A DNA stretch of 37,449 nt from Opitutia bacterium (GTDB lineage Bacteria; Verrucomicrobiota; Verrucomicrobiia; Opitutales; Opitutaceae): positions 1 through 37,449 of the forward strand of contig CANIJN010000018.1 in assembly GCA_947467625.1 (NCBI GenBank), read 5' to 3'. The notes under the pieces were generated by a model, which was not told the origin of the DNA, did not search any database, and saw nothing but the letters and a program-made list of their open reading frames with translations. Position numbers and translations under genes: made by a program. Positions 26,248-34,823 of this stretch are shown piece by piece (position 1 is the first letter of the stretch; each line of letters opens with the position of its first letter).

Positions 26248-27771
26248 TCAGCGAGCAGCTGTCAGTTTCCGTTGCGTCACGAACATGTCGCGCAGCGCTA
26301 GGCTCAGCTTGTCCTGCTGCGTTTGAAGTTCGCGATAAAGAGCTAGGTTGGCTTTGTTCGGCAAGCAGCGAGTCGCCTCATCGAGAGCGACCGTGCCAGT
26401 CGTAAAGTCGGAAAGTTTGGCCTTCGGGTTGCCGTTGTTCAGCGCGACGCACCAAGCGGCTTGCAGCGCACCTCCGAGCGCCGCTCCTTCGTCCTCGACC
26501 ATCGCCACCACGGGCACGCCGAAGATGTCGGCCATCAGTTGACGCCAGACCGGCGATTTGGCCCCACCGCCAGTCACCCGAATTTCTTTCGCCTTCACTC
26601 CGAGTGCGGCGAGGCGCCGCAGACCGTAGTTCATCCCCATGGTAACGCCCTCCATAGCTGCACGGGCGATGTGCCCCGAGGAGAAAGTTTGATTGTTCAA
26701 ACCCAACAACACACCTGAACCCGCAGGGACATTGGGCGTCCGCTCGCCAGCCAAATAGGGAAGCAGCAACAACCCTCCGGCACCAGCCGGCGCAGCGGCG
26801 ACCGCGGCGTTCAACGCCGCATGATTTTGGCCAAACAGCGCTCGCACCTGCTCAGTCACAGTCGTGACATTCATGGTGCACAAGAGCGGCAGCCAGCCAC
26901 CGGTCGAAGAACAAAATGCGGCAATTTCTCCGGCCGGATCGATCACCGGTTTTCCGGCGTAGGCGTAAATCGTTCCACTCGTTCCGAAACTCGCGGTAAC
27001 GACCCCCGGGACGACGTTTCCGGTGCCAATCGCGCCCATCATGTTGTCGCCACCACCGGCACTCACGACGACGTCGAGCGGGAATCCGTAGCGCGTGGCC
27101 AACTCCGGGCGCAACCGTCCGGCCGCCTCGTGCGAACCGGAGAGTGGCGGCAGCCACGTGGCGAGTTTTTTATCGATGGCATTGATCGCATCGCGCGACC
27201 ACGTGCGCTTGCGGACATCCATCAGCGCCGTGCCGGAGGCATCGCCAAATTCCATGAAGTAGTTTCCGGTCAGGAAAAAATTCAGGTAATCGTGAGGCAG
27301 CAGCACATGACGCAACTTAGCATAGTGTGCCGGTTCGTGGCGTTTGAGCCAAAGAATCTTGGGCGCGGTAAACCCCGGGAGAATCAGGTTGCCTGTCTTG
27401 CGAATGGCAGCCTTCGGTCCGCCGAGCTTTTTCGTGATGATCGCACATTCCGCCGTCGTGCTCGTGTCGCACCACAGCTTTGCCGGACGGATCACGTTGC
27501 CGTCGGCGTCAAGCGGCACGAAGCCGTGTTGCTGTCCCGAAACGCCGATCCCCCGGACCCGCGTGCCGTCGATTTTTGCGGCTACTTCGCTCAGCACAAA
27601 ATCCAGCGCGGCCGTCCACTCCTGCGGATGCTGCTCCATATGGCCGACCGGCAAACCCGCGATCAAGGTGTGCGGAGCGCGCGCCTCGGCGATGACCTTG
27701 CGGGTGCCGAGGTCGAGGACGACCGCTTTAACGCTCTGAGTTCCAGAATCGATGCCGATGTAGAGGGACAT
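26248..27771 (-). CDS. xylB: Xylulokinase (FGGY carbohydrate kinase)
   Basis: This kinase phosphorylates D-xylulose to xylulose-5-phosphate for the pentose phosphate pathway. It has 507 residues, typical for the family. The N-terminal phosphate loop is IGIDSGTQSVKAVVLDLGT. The substrate region GIGVSGQQHGFVPLDADG and LWCDTSTTAE matches XylB-type kinases (SGQMHG in E. coli). The second domain has GDNMMGAIGTG, TASFGTSGTIYAY, LPYLAGERTPN and the FGGY signature region IRVTGGGAKSPVWRQLMADIFGVPV. No xylose isomerase or transporter lies nearby. Other FGGY substrates cannot be excluded. It is convergent with the sigma factor gene across 48 bases. Confidence 0.9.
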   Translation of the reverse strand: MSLYIGIDSGTQSVKAVVLDLGTRKVIAEARAPHTLIAGLPVGHMEQHPQEWTAALDFVLSEVAAKIDGTRVRGIGVSGQQHGFVPLDADGNVIRPAKLWCDTSTTAECAIITKKLGGPKAAIRKTGNLILPGFTAPKILWLKRHEPAHYAKLRHVLLPHDYLNFFLTGNYFMEFGDASGTALMDVRKRTWSRDAINAIDKKLATWLPPLSGSHEAAGRLRPELATRYGFPLDVVVSAGGGDNMMGAIGTGNVVPGVVTASFGTSGTIYAYAGKPVIDPAGEIAAFCSSTGGWLPLLCTMNVTTVTEQVRALFGQNHAALNAAVAAAPAGAGGLLLLPYLAGERTPNVPAGSGVLLGLNNQTFSSGHIARAAMEGVTMGMNYGLRRLAALGVKAKEIRVTGGGAKSPVWRQLMADIFGVPVVAMVEDEGAALGGALQAAWCVALNNGNPKAKLSDFTTGTVALDEATRCLPNKANLALYRELQTQQDKLSLALRDMFVTQRKLTAAR

Positions 27772-27852
27772 GGTCGCAATGAAGAGTGAAATCTGGGTCG
27801 GAGAAAAGGCTTCACTTCGTCATGAGGGGTGCGGGCACGACAGCCCTACCCG

Positions 27853-27876
27853 CCCGTAACCGCGAGCGCCAGCGAG
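27853..27876. repeat. Interspersed GC-rich repeat, copy 2
   Basis: This 24-base segment differs at one position from 34643-34666; its core is CCGTAACCGCGAGCGCCAGC followed by GAG. It lies in the 185-base gap between xylB and the DUF1501 gene. A diverged copy on the opposite strand is at 917-940. Confidence 0.6.
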
Positions 27877-27956
27877 CGATTCGGCTCCCCGCCCGCGCGC
27901 CTCGCCGATCAGGCGCTGCCCGCCCACCACCGTGTCGCGCACTCTCGCCCCTCCCG

Positions 27957-29108
27957 CTACCCAAAAATTTTCATCGGCTTTACCGCAAACGCCGGAAACA
28001 CACTCGCCATGTCCACCTCACCACACCCCACCACTTGCCGCGCCAACACCGCCGCGAGCACGTTGCGATAGTTGTTCAGCACCGGCAAATCCCCATAGCC
28101 CTCCAGCACGCCTCTTTTCTCCAGCACGTCTGGCTCGAGCCCGCGCCACTCACCGTGTATCCGACCGCCCCGCACGCCACCACCGAGCACAAACATCGTC
28201 GACCCGCGGCCGTGGTCTGTGCCAAACGCCGAGTTCTCCTCCACCGTACGGCCAAACTCCGTCATCACGACCACTGTGGTCGTCGCCATCCTCGCACCCA
28301 AATCTTTGCGAAACGCAGCCAGTCCTTCCGCCAGTTTCCCCGCGAGCCCCTCAACCTGTCCCTGTTGCGCAAAATGGGAATCCCAGCCAGCCAGATCGAT
28401 CGACGCCGCTTCCAGCCCGACGTCCGCCTTGATCAACCGCGCCAACTGACTCAGCCCGTTTGAAAATTCGTCGCGCCCATACGTCGCCCCGTTATCCGGC
28501 CGATACTTCGTCGTGCGCATCGCCTCAATTCGCATCAACGCAGCAAACGTATCCCGTGCCGCCGCGCCGAGTTGCCCGCGTTCCATCCCATACAGCTTCT
28601 CCAGCTGCGTCCCCAGCGCTGGCGTCCGTCCCGCAATCGCAAATTCTTCTAGGCTCTGCATCACTGTCACCGTCGGCGCACCGAGCAGGCACTCCGGGAG
28701 GGCCTTGCCGACCGCTACGCACGCGAGCGCCCCGCGCGTCTCGCTCGGTCGCGTACGTAAATATCGCCCAAGCCAGCCGCCCGCCACCACGCCGCCGTGC
28801 TCCATCAGATCCTGCGCCTCGAAGTGCGAACGCGTCTGATCCTCCGTCCCGCACGCATGCACGATCGCCAGCTCCCCCTCGCGCCACGCCGACTCCAGCG
28901 GACGCAGTTTCGGATGCAGTCCAAAGCGTTCGTCCAGCTTGACCGCGTCCTTCGCCAAAATCCCCAACCTCGGCCGCGCTCGATAATAGTGGTCATCCGT
29001 CACCGGCGGCACGAGTGCCAACCCGTCTGCCGCCCCGCGCAAAAAAATCACCACCAGCGTCCGCCGCTGGTCACAGTTGCCATTAATCACTGCTTGGGGA
29101 GGAGGCAT
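27957..29108 (-). CDS. DUF1501 protein without export leader
   Basis: This is a 383-residue DUF1501 protein (alkaline-phosphatase superfamily relative, function unknown). It opens with NCDQRRTLVVIFLRGAADGL, the family start, and carries HACGTEDQTRSHFEAQDLME, VAVGKALPECLLG, SIDLAGWDSHFAQQGQVEGL, TVVVMTEFGRTVEEN, TDHGRGSTMFVLGGGV and the C-terminal LPVLNNYRNVLAAVLA. No twin-arginine or Sec signal precedes the family start, unlike the protein at 10260-11693. Either export is lost, the start is misplaced, or it travels with its Tat-tagged DUF1800 partner; the last is inference. It follows the DUF1800 gene after 105 bases, which include a 10-base tandem repeat. Confidence 0.88.
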   Translation of the reverse strand: MPPPQAVINGNCDQRRTLVVIFLRGAADGLALVPPVTDDHYYRARPRLGILAKDAVKLDERFGLHPKLRPLESAWREGELAIVHACGTEDQTRSHFEAQDLMEHGGVVAGGWLGRYLRTRPSETRGALACVAVGKALPECLLGAPTVTVMQSLEEFAIAGRTPALGTQLEKLYGMERGQLGAAARDTFAALMRIEAMRTTKYRPDNGATYGRDEFSNGLSQLARLIKADVGLEAASIDLAGWDSHFAQQGQVEGLAGKLAEGLAAFRKDLGARMATTTVVVMTEFGRTVEENSAFGTDHGRGSTMFVLGGGVRGGRIHGEWRGLEPDVLEKRGVLEGYGDLPVLNNYRNVLAAVLARQVVGCGEVDMASVFPAFAVKPMKIFG

Positions 29109-29160
29109 GTTTATTTCACCGAGGCAGGAGCGTGCTTGCAGGCGGATCCGAACGCTCGCG

Positions 29161-29190
29161 ATCCGCGTCCATCCGTATTCATCCGTGGTT
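29161..29190. repeat. Three tandem ATCCG-type 10-mers
   Basis: Three consecutive ten-base units, ATCCGCGTCC, ATCCGTATTC and ATCCGTGGTT, lie between the DUF1800 and DUF1501 genes. Read from the other strand they give the 'AACCACGGATGAA' type sequence that I recall as a widespread intergenic repeat in Verrucomicrobia and Planctomycetes. That recollection was not checked. Confidence 0.6.
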
Positions 29191-29213
29191 CAAAATTCAT
29201 GTCGCGCCACGCG

Positions 29214-30779
29214 TTAGCAGTACTGAAATGCCGGCGATGCCAACAACAGCGCCAAACCCGATCCAGATTCGTGATACGCCTCGCGCTCAGCCTCACTCGC
29301 CCGGCGCCCCAGCACTGTCGCCATCAAGCCCTCGTCGCCGCCCAACCGTTCGCGTAATTCCTCCCCCGCGATACTCGTGCCCTTAATGCCATTGCCGACT
29401 AGCGCGCTCGCAAAGTTCCACCGCCACAGTAGCGAGCTCTGCCAGTGCGACGCCGCCTCCGGATACCCGTCCGGCGTCGCGTAGCGAAAAGGCGCATGCC
29501 CCAGCCGCACGAGATAGTCCACCAGCGCCTTCGACGCATCGGTCTCCGCATTCGTCGCGCGCAGTGCCGACACCACAAAGTGAAACGGCCGCTTAAACTT
29601 CCCACCCCGCCCGGCTTGCTGCCAAAACTCCTCCGTCGCAAACAGCGCCCGCAACGTCGTCGGCACATCACCACCCGACGCTGCAAAGGCCTCCGCCGTC
29701 GCCGCCACGGCCGCGGCCGGCGGTTCATCGGCGATGAATTTTCGGCACAATTTCTCCGCCACATGCTTCGCCGTGCTCGGATGCGCCACCAAGATTTCCA
29801 GCACGCGATCCAGATCGCTCGCCCCTAGCCCCGCCGGAATGTCCACGCCAAGCACGCGCTTCGGCCCAGCGTCATGTTCCCACTCGTGAAACTCCACGCG
29901 CCCCTTAAAAAATTTCTTCTTATCCCGTACGGTCCACCCGGTGAGGCAACGCGCGACCTCCATCACATCCTGCTGGGTGTAGCCGCCGTGCACACCGAGC
30001 GTGTGCAGCTCGAGCAGCTCGCGCGCGTAATTCTCATTCGGTTTGTCCGCGGGTTTCACTCGCCGGTTCGCCCGTCCGTCGAGATACCAGAGCATCGCCG
30101 GACTCACCGCACTCGCCCGCAACATCTCCCGGAAATTTCCCAACGCACCTGCGCGGATCACATCGCGATCATCCGCCGCCTTGAGCCACTTCGCCTCCGC
30201 CTTCGAGGGATCGATATTAAAGTGGTCCGTCCAAAACTGCACCATCACCTCGTAAAGTTGCCGCTCGCTCAGCACCGCCCGCAACACCGTCGCCCGCGTG
30301 AGATCCTCCAGCAGGACCTTGTCCTTGTATTCATAAAGGTGACTCACCCGCGCCCCCTTGTCCTTCATCGCCGGAAATAACGCCTGCAATGGATCGCTCG
30401 CATTGCCCTTTCGGGGCAACAGGGTGCCTTCCGGATCAGCCAGGCTGTCAAATTCGTGCCGGATCACCCGTTCGCATATCCAGTCCTCAAGTTTCTGCGG
30501 CGCGAGCTGCTCCTCAATAAACGCCTGCACACCCATCGCCCCCACGCGCGCGTGGTCGCCGGGCCGCGCACCGAAGGTGAGGCGATTCAGCACGTGGGAA
30601 ACCTCATCCAGATCCCGTGCAGCGGGCGGCGTCATCGCGCCCATCAGCGGCGGTGCCGTCGGTTTCCCTAGCCAACGCCGAGCCTCCACCGCACTTTCCT
30701 TCACGCGATCGCACCCGCTTACCGCCGCCACGACCGCGCCGGCTCCCGCGACCAGAAACTGTCGACGCGTCACGCTCAT
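29214..30779 (-). CDS. DUF1800 protein with Tat-type leader
   Basis: This is a 521-residue member of the DUF1800 family, routinely encoded beside DUF1501; biochemical function is unknown. The start at ATG 30779 (MSVTRRQFLVAGAGAVVAAV) gives a twin-arginine leader that also contains VSGCDR, a possible lipobox. The open frame continues upstream to 31199 only because it overlaps the membrane protein gene in another frame. Family blocks are VSHVLNRLTFGARPGDHARV, GVQAFIEEQLAP, VMVQFWTDHFNID, AVSPAMLWYLDGRANR, PNENYARELLELHTLGVHGG, YTQQDVMEVARCLTGWTV and KLCRKFIADEPP. The start overlaps the upstream gene's stop by four bases, and the DUF1501 gene follows, so all three are probably one operon. Confidence 0.9.
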   Translation of the reverse strand: MSVTRRQFLVAGAGAVVAAVSGCDRVKESAVEARRWLGKPTAPPLMGAMTPPAARDLDEVSHVLNRLTFGARPGDHARVGAMGVQAFIEEQLAPQKLEDWICERVIRHEFDSLADPEGTLLPRKGNASDPLQALFPAMKDKGARVSHLYEYKDKVLLEDLTRATVLRAVLSERQLYEVMVQFWTDHFNIDPSKAEAKWLKAADDRDVIRAGALGNFREMLRASAVSPAMLWYLDGRANRRVKPADKPNENYARELLELHTLGVHGGYTQQDVMEVARCLTGWTVRDKKKFFKGRVEFHEWEHDAGPKRVLGVDIPAGLGASDLDRVLEILVAHPSTAKHVAEKLCRKFIADEPPAAAVAATAEAFAASGGDVPTTLRALFATEEFWQQAGRGGKFKRPFHFVVSALRATNAETDASKALVDYLVRLGHAPFRYATPDGYPEAASHWQSSLLWRWNFASALVGNGIKGTSIAGEELRERLGGDEGLMATVLGRRASEAEREAYHESGSGLALLLASPAFQYC

Positions 30780-31267
30780 AGCGGCCCCGTCGCAGATTTT
30801 TCGCCATCCCGGCTGCGCGCCAACACGATCGCCCCCAACCCCGCGAGCAACGTCAGCGGTAGCAACACGATCGTCCCATAAGTAATGGCCAACACGATGC
30901 CACCGCGTCTCACGCGCCGCCAATTCTCGTCGCCGTCCGTCGCGGCCGCCATCCCGCGACCGATCCGTAGCGCTAGCCCCGCCGTGCCGGCCAATGCGAG
31001 CAACACCGTCACCATCACGAGCGCCACGCTCAGAAATTTCGCGACCGGACTGGTCGAAAATTTCCCCAACCCCACCAATCCGAAAATCAGCGGCACTGCC
31101 CACGCTACCCCGATCGCGAAACACTTCAGCGGCGCCGTCCCCAGTTTGTCCGCACAACTCTCCACGAGCCGCGGAAACAATCCCGCCACCGCCAGCCACC
31201 AGCCAACAAATACCGTCAGCAAACCAGCGACGGAGAGGACCACCGTGAAGACATCAGCGAGATTCAT
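30776..31267 (-). CDS. Membrane protein upstream of DUF1800
   Basis: This 163-residue protein has four predicted membrane segments: VFTVVLSVAGLLTVFVGWWL, FAIGVAWAVPLIFGLVGLG, FLSVALVMVTVLLALAGTAG and GIVLAITYGTIVLLPLTLLA. A soluble, Arg/Asp-rich loop (GRGMAAATDGDENWRRVRRG) lies before the last one. I do not recognise the family. Its TGA overlaps the DUF1800 start (ATGA), so it is the first gene of that operon and may anchor or assist export of the two following proteins; that is a guess from position. Confidence 0.75.
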   Translation of the reverse strand: MNLADVFTVVLSVAGLLTVFVGWWLAVAGLFPRLVESCADKLGTAPLKCFAIGVAWAVPLIFGLVGLGKFSTSPVAKFLSVALVMVTVLLALAGTAGLALRIGRGMAAATDGDENWRRVRRGGIVLAITYGTIVLLPLTLLAGLGAIVLARSRDGEKSATGPL

Positions 31268-31674
31268 GATGAGGTTGGGTTGGGTATTTGTGAAACATCG
31301 TTCACCTGACGCAGCCCGACGACAAGGGTTTCGTCAGCGCCGACAAACCCACGACGGTGCACCGACTGATGTTCCCGGCACTTCGTCGCCCCGCCGTCTT
31401 GTAACAGGGGTGCTCCTGTCGCCGCGTGTGATCGAGCGTGAACACCGAGTGCAACGCCGTCCTCCGGGTCGCGGTGTCGTCCCTTCCATTTCTCCCGATC
31501 CTCCCCGTCCTCGGCTCATCAATCGCGGAATAATCTCTGGCTAAGCCGCAGGAATTTAGTCGATTCCAAAGAGTTGAGAATCGAGCGAAAAACCAAGCGG
31601 TGAATCGCGTATGCAGGCGTGGTCGCGCGCATTTCCTCGCACACGATCAATCACTGAGCTTTCCGCCCATTCCC
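31268..31674. other. Gene-free stretch upstream of the DUF1800 operon
   Basis: About 400 bases between the membrane protein gene and the hydrolase gene contain no recognisable gene on either strand. The region should contain the promoter of the membrane protein-DUF1800-DUF1501 operon, but I could not identify one with confidence. Confidence 0.45.
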
Positions 31675-32538
31675 CTACCGCGGCACCACCGACGCCACAA
31701 AGGCCCACAGCGCTGCCGTCGCCGGATCGCCCTCCACGCCGAGATTCGCATTGATTCTCCCGTGGTCCGTGTCCTTCGCGCCAAACACCTGCACGCGCCC
31801 GCCCGCGTCCTTCAAAACCGCGCCAAATCGCTGCGCCTGCGCGCTCACATCGGGGTGGCCCGCCACATGCAAAATAAGAAACGGGGGCAGCGCCTTGCCC
31901 TTCGTCACGTGCGTCACCGCCGAAAAATCGCGGTGCAATGCCGGATCGTTCCCAAATTTCAGGCGATGCCCGAATTTCGGCATTGGCTGCCCGTGCGCCC
32001 GCGCCCGCACTTCCGCCACCTCGATGATCGCCGGAATGTCGAACGTGTCTCCGTCGACCGGGACGCAGCCCTTGATCGGCGCTAGCGTCAGCCCCTGCTC
32101 TTTTAAGTAACGCTCATCCGTGCACAGCAACGCCGCGAGTTGTGCGCCCGACGAATGCCCCATCACCAGCACCCGCCGCGGATCGCCGCCATAGCGCGCG
32201 ATGTGGATCTGGACCCAAGCAAACGCCTGCGCCACATCGCGAATGATCGCACCCATCTCCACCGTCGGCAGCAAACGGTGGTTCAGCGCGACAAACACGA
32301 ATCACCTCTCGTTAAAGACTTTCGGCTTCACCTGCACGTTTGCCTTGTCGCCGCCCTGCCAACCGCCGCCGTGCACCCAAAACACCACCGGAGCATCCTT
32401 GGCCCCCGCCGGCGCATATACGTCGAGCACATGTCGCTCATGCGTCGATTCCGCATAGCGCACATCGCGCGTCACCGTCTGGGCACATGCGCCGCCCGCG
32501 AAGGCGACCCCGAACACGAGCAGAGGGAGATTTTTCAT
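31675..32538 (-). pseudogene. Exported alpha/beta hydrolase (esterase-like), split by an in-frame TGA
   Basis: One frame of 288 codons is interrupted only by TGA at 32302-32304. The first part, from ATG 32538, has a signal peptide ([20 protein letters not shown]) and the oxyanion-hole motif [13 protein letters not shown]. After the stop the sequence resumes at once with [16 protein letters not shown], the expected next strand. The nucleophile motif [12 protein letters not shown] and a late KDTDHGRIN with the catalytic His follow. A single change of GGA to TGA would explain the stop. Intact, this would be a BD-FAE/carboxylesterase-like enzyme of unknown substrate. Whether it is a real nonsense mutation or a sequencing error cannot be told here. 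Confidence 0.78.
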
Positions 32539-32786
32539 CCGGGAAACGAAGCGGGGTCTCGGGCCAAGCGCGACCCCAAATCCAAACCGTAGGTGCACAC
32601 CACGCGGCACGATGCCCCCTTGCAAACCTCCCGCAGCGCGGCTCGCCCGCCCGTTGCTTGGGTCTCATCAGTGCGCCCGTCGCCCCCGAACTCGCGACCG
32701 CCACCGGGCCACCTCAAAAATATATTCCCTCCACGCTTGCAGCGCGAAATCGGCAGCACGATAACCCGCGGTCTTTCGCTTCCCGC

Positions 32787-34598
32787 ATGCCCGCCACACT
32801 TGACTCCCTTCGCTCTCCGTCCGCCCTCTCCACGGCGGTTTCGGGTGCAACCGGAGCCTCATCGCCCCAAGCTCGCCTCGAGGAAGATCAACACCAGCTC
32901 GCCCGCTGGCGCGATGAACTCGACGCCCGCCTAGAGGAACGTCTCGCCCACCAAGCCCGTCATCGCGACCAACTCGACGACGCCCTCGACCACCTTGAAG
33001 GCGTCCGCCAAACTATCCGCGACCGCACCGCCGACCTCGCCGCCCCCTTGGGTCGCGAGGACGCCCGCGCTCCCTCGGACGGCCCCTCCGCCGCTCCGTC
33101 TCAGGTCCCGGACCCCAAACCGCAAGCCCCGCACTCTCCGGCTTCTCCGGCTCCATTCACCCTCTCCGATCTCGCCGGGTACCAACGTCCTTCCCTCGAC
33201 TTCCTGCGTCCTGCCTCGGCCGACGAAAAAAACTTTTCCAGTCCCGAGGAACTCGCCACCAACAAACGCATTCTCCAGGACTCCCTCGACAGCTTCACGA
33301 TCGACGCCTTCGTCCACGACGCGATCGTGGGACCGCGTGTTACCCAATTCCGCGTCAAACCCGGCTTCGGTGTCCGCGTCGAATCGATCGTCGCCCTCGA
33401 GAAAAATCTCGCGCTCTCCCTCTCCGCCAACGCCGTCCGCATCCAGGCCCCCATCCCGGGCGAGAGTTTCGTTGGCGTCGAAATCCCCAATCGCCACTCC
33501 GCCCCCCTCGCCCTCCGCGCCTCCTTCGAATCCGCTGCGTGGCGCAACGCCACCGGCGAACTCCCGCTCATCCTCGGCGTCGATATCGCTGGCCGTCACA
33601 TTATCCTGGACCTCGCCCGCGCACCGCACGCCCTCATCGCCGGCGCCACCGGCTCCGGCAAATCAGTCTGTATCAGCAATCTCATTCTTTCGCTGATTTA
33701 CCGCTTCCGCCCCGACGAACTCGAACTCGTCCTCATCGACCCCAAGATCGTCGAGTTCGCCATTTATCGCGATCTCCCGCACCTGATCCATCCTGTCGTC
33801 ACCGAGCCCAAGCAAGCCGTCCAAGCCCTGAAGTGGCTCGTCCGCGAAATGGAGCGCCGCTACTCCGTCCTCGCCGAAAAATCCGTCCGTAATCTCGCCG
33901 GCTACAATGCCAAGGCGGTCGCCGAGGGATTCCAGAAATTGCCTTACCTCGTACTCGTCATCGACGAACTCGCCGACCTCATGATGACCGCCGCCCAAGA
34001 CGTCGAGACGCCCATCGCCCGCCTCGCGCAAATGTCTCGCGCAGTCGGGATCCACACCGTCCTCGCGACGCAGCGCCCGTCCGTCAACGTCATCACCGGC
34101 ATCATCAAAGCCAACTACCCCACGCGCATCGCCTTTCAAGTCGCCTCGCAAATCGACTCTCGCACCGTCCTCGACGGCAAAGGAGCCGAAGCCCTCCAAG
34201 GCCGCGGGGATATGCTCTTCAGCCCACCCGGCCTAGGCCGCCTCCAACGTCTTCAAGCCCCCTTCGTCGACGACGCCGAGATCGAGTCCATCGTCACGTC
34301 GCTCAAATCCCAGCTCGCCCCGCGCTACCGCGTGGAACTCCGCCCCGAGGACGTTCCGGGCGCCAGCGACGACCCGACCCTCCACGCCGGCGCCGACCCG
34401 CTCATCAAAGAAGCCCTCGAAGCCATCTCCGCGAATGGCCGCGCTAGCACGAGCTATCTCCAACGCCGCCTGAAGATCGGCTACAACCGCGCCGCGAGCC
34501 TCATGGAGGAAATGGAGCAACGCCGGTACATTGGCCCCCAGGTCGGCAACAACCCGCGAGAAATCTACGTCCAATCCGCCGACCTCACACTCCCATGA
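32787..34598 (+). CDS. ftsK: Soluble FtsK/SpoIIIE-type DNA translocase
   Basis: This is a 603-residue FtsK-family motor. The start at ATG 32787 (MPATLDSLRSPSALS) is chosen because the open frame further upstream to 32340 runs antisense to the hydrolase. Residues 30-80 form a coiled coil (RLEEDQHQLARWRDELDARL). An alpha-like domain follows at about 130-270 (DAFVHDAIVGPRVTQFRVKP, PIPGESFVGVEIPN). The RecA-like motor has Walker A GATGSGKS at 286-293, VLIDPKIVEFAIYRDLPHLI and Walker B LVLVIDELADLMM (D393, E394), then ATQRPSVNVITGIIKANYPT. A gamma winged helix for KOPS-like DNA recognition ends the protein (TSYLQRRLKIGYNRAASLME). There are no membrane segments, so it resembles B. subtilis SftA rather than E. 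coli FtsK. Confidence 0.88.
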   Translation: MPATLDSLRSPSALSTAVSGATGASSPQARLEEDQHQLARWRDELDARLEERLAHQARHRDQLDDALDHLEGVRQTIRDRTADLAAPLGREDARAPSDGPSAAPSQVPDPKPQAPHSPASPAPFTLSDLAGYQRPSLDFLRPASADEKNFSSPEELATNKRILQDSLDSFTIDAFVHDAIVGPRVTQFRVKPGFGVRVESIVALEKNLALSLSANAVRIQAPIPGESFVGVEIPNRHSAPLALRASFESAAWRNATGELPLILGVDIAGRHIILDLARAPHALIAGATGSGKSVCISNLILSLIYRFRPDELELVLIDPKIVEFAIYRDLPHLIHPVVTEPKQAVQALKWLVREMERRYSVLAEKSVRNLAGYNAKAVAEGFQKLPYLVLVIDELADLMMTAAQDVETPIARLAQMSRAVGIHTVLATQRPSVNVITGIIKANYPTRIAFQVASQIDSRTVLDGKGAEALQGRGDMLFSPPGLGRLQRLQAPFVDDAEIESIVTSLKSQLAPRYRVELRPEDVPGASDDPTLHAGADPLIKEALEAISANGRASTSYLQRRLKIGYNRAASLMEEMEQRRYIGPQVGNNPREIYVQSADLTLP

Positions 34599-34642
34599 CC
34601 CATACGTGCACCGAAAGGAATCGCGCGACTCCATCGTCCGCC

Positions 34643-34666
34643 CCCGTAGCCGCGAGCGCCAGCGAG
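34643..34666. repeat. Interspersed GC-rich repeat, copy 3
   Basis: This 24-base segment has core CCGTAGCCGCGAGCGCCAGC followed by GAG and matches 27853-27876 at 23 of 24 positions. It sits between ftsK and the repeat-protein gene. Confidence 0.6.
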
Positions 34667-34764
34667 TGGTCCGCCCTCGGCGTCTCGTCCGCCCTCTGGA
34701 AAGGGGCATCGCCTACTGCCGTCCGCTCGTCGTTCTCATAGACCGCAAATTCGCGCTCACCCCG

Positions 34765-34794
34765 AACGCTCAACGCTCAATACTCAACGCTCAC
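34765..34794. repeat. CTCAACG heptamer array upstream of the repeat-protein gene
   Basis: Heptamer units CTCAACG, CTCAATA, CTCAACG and CTCACCC run in tandem about 30 bases before the start of the next gene. The same unit recurs inside the 3' end of that gene at 36383-36410. Confidence 0.6.
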
Positions 34795-34823
34795 CCCAAA
34801 GTTCTCAGCTCACCTCCGCCTCC

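Noticed and set aside
30780-31199. N-terminal extension of the DUF1800 protein by 140 residues
   Set aside because: It overlaps the membrane protein gene in another frame; the Tat leader at 30779 marks the true start.
32340-32786. In-frame N-terminal extension of the FtsK-like gene
   Set aside because: It lies antisense to the hydrolase gene and is Pro/Arg/His-rich; ATG 32787 gives a sensible start before a coiled coil.
34765-34794. Possible CRISPR-like array at the heptamer repeats
   Set aside because: Units are 7 bases in direct tandem without spacers, and no cas gene is present.
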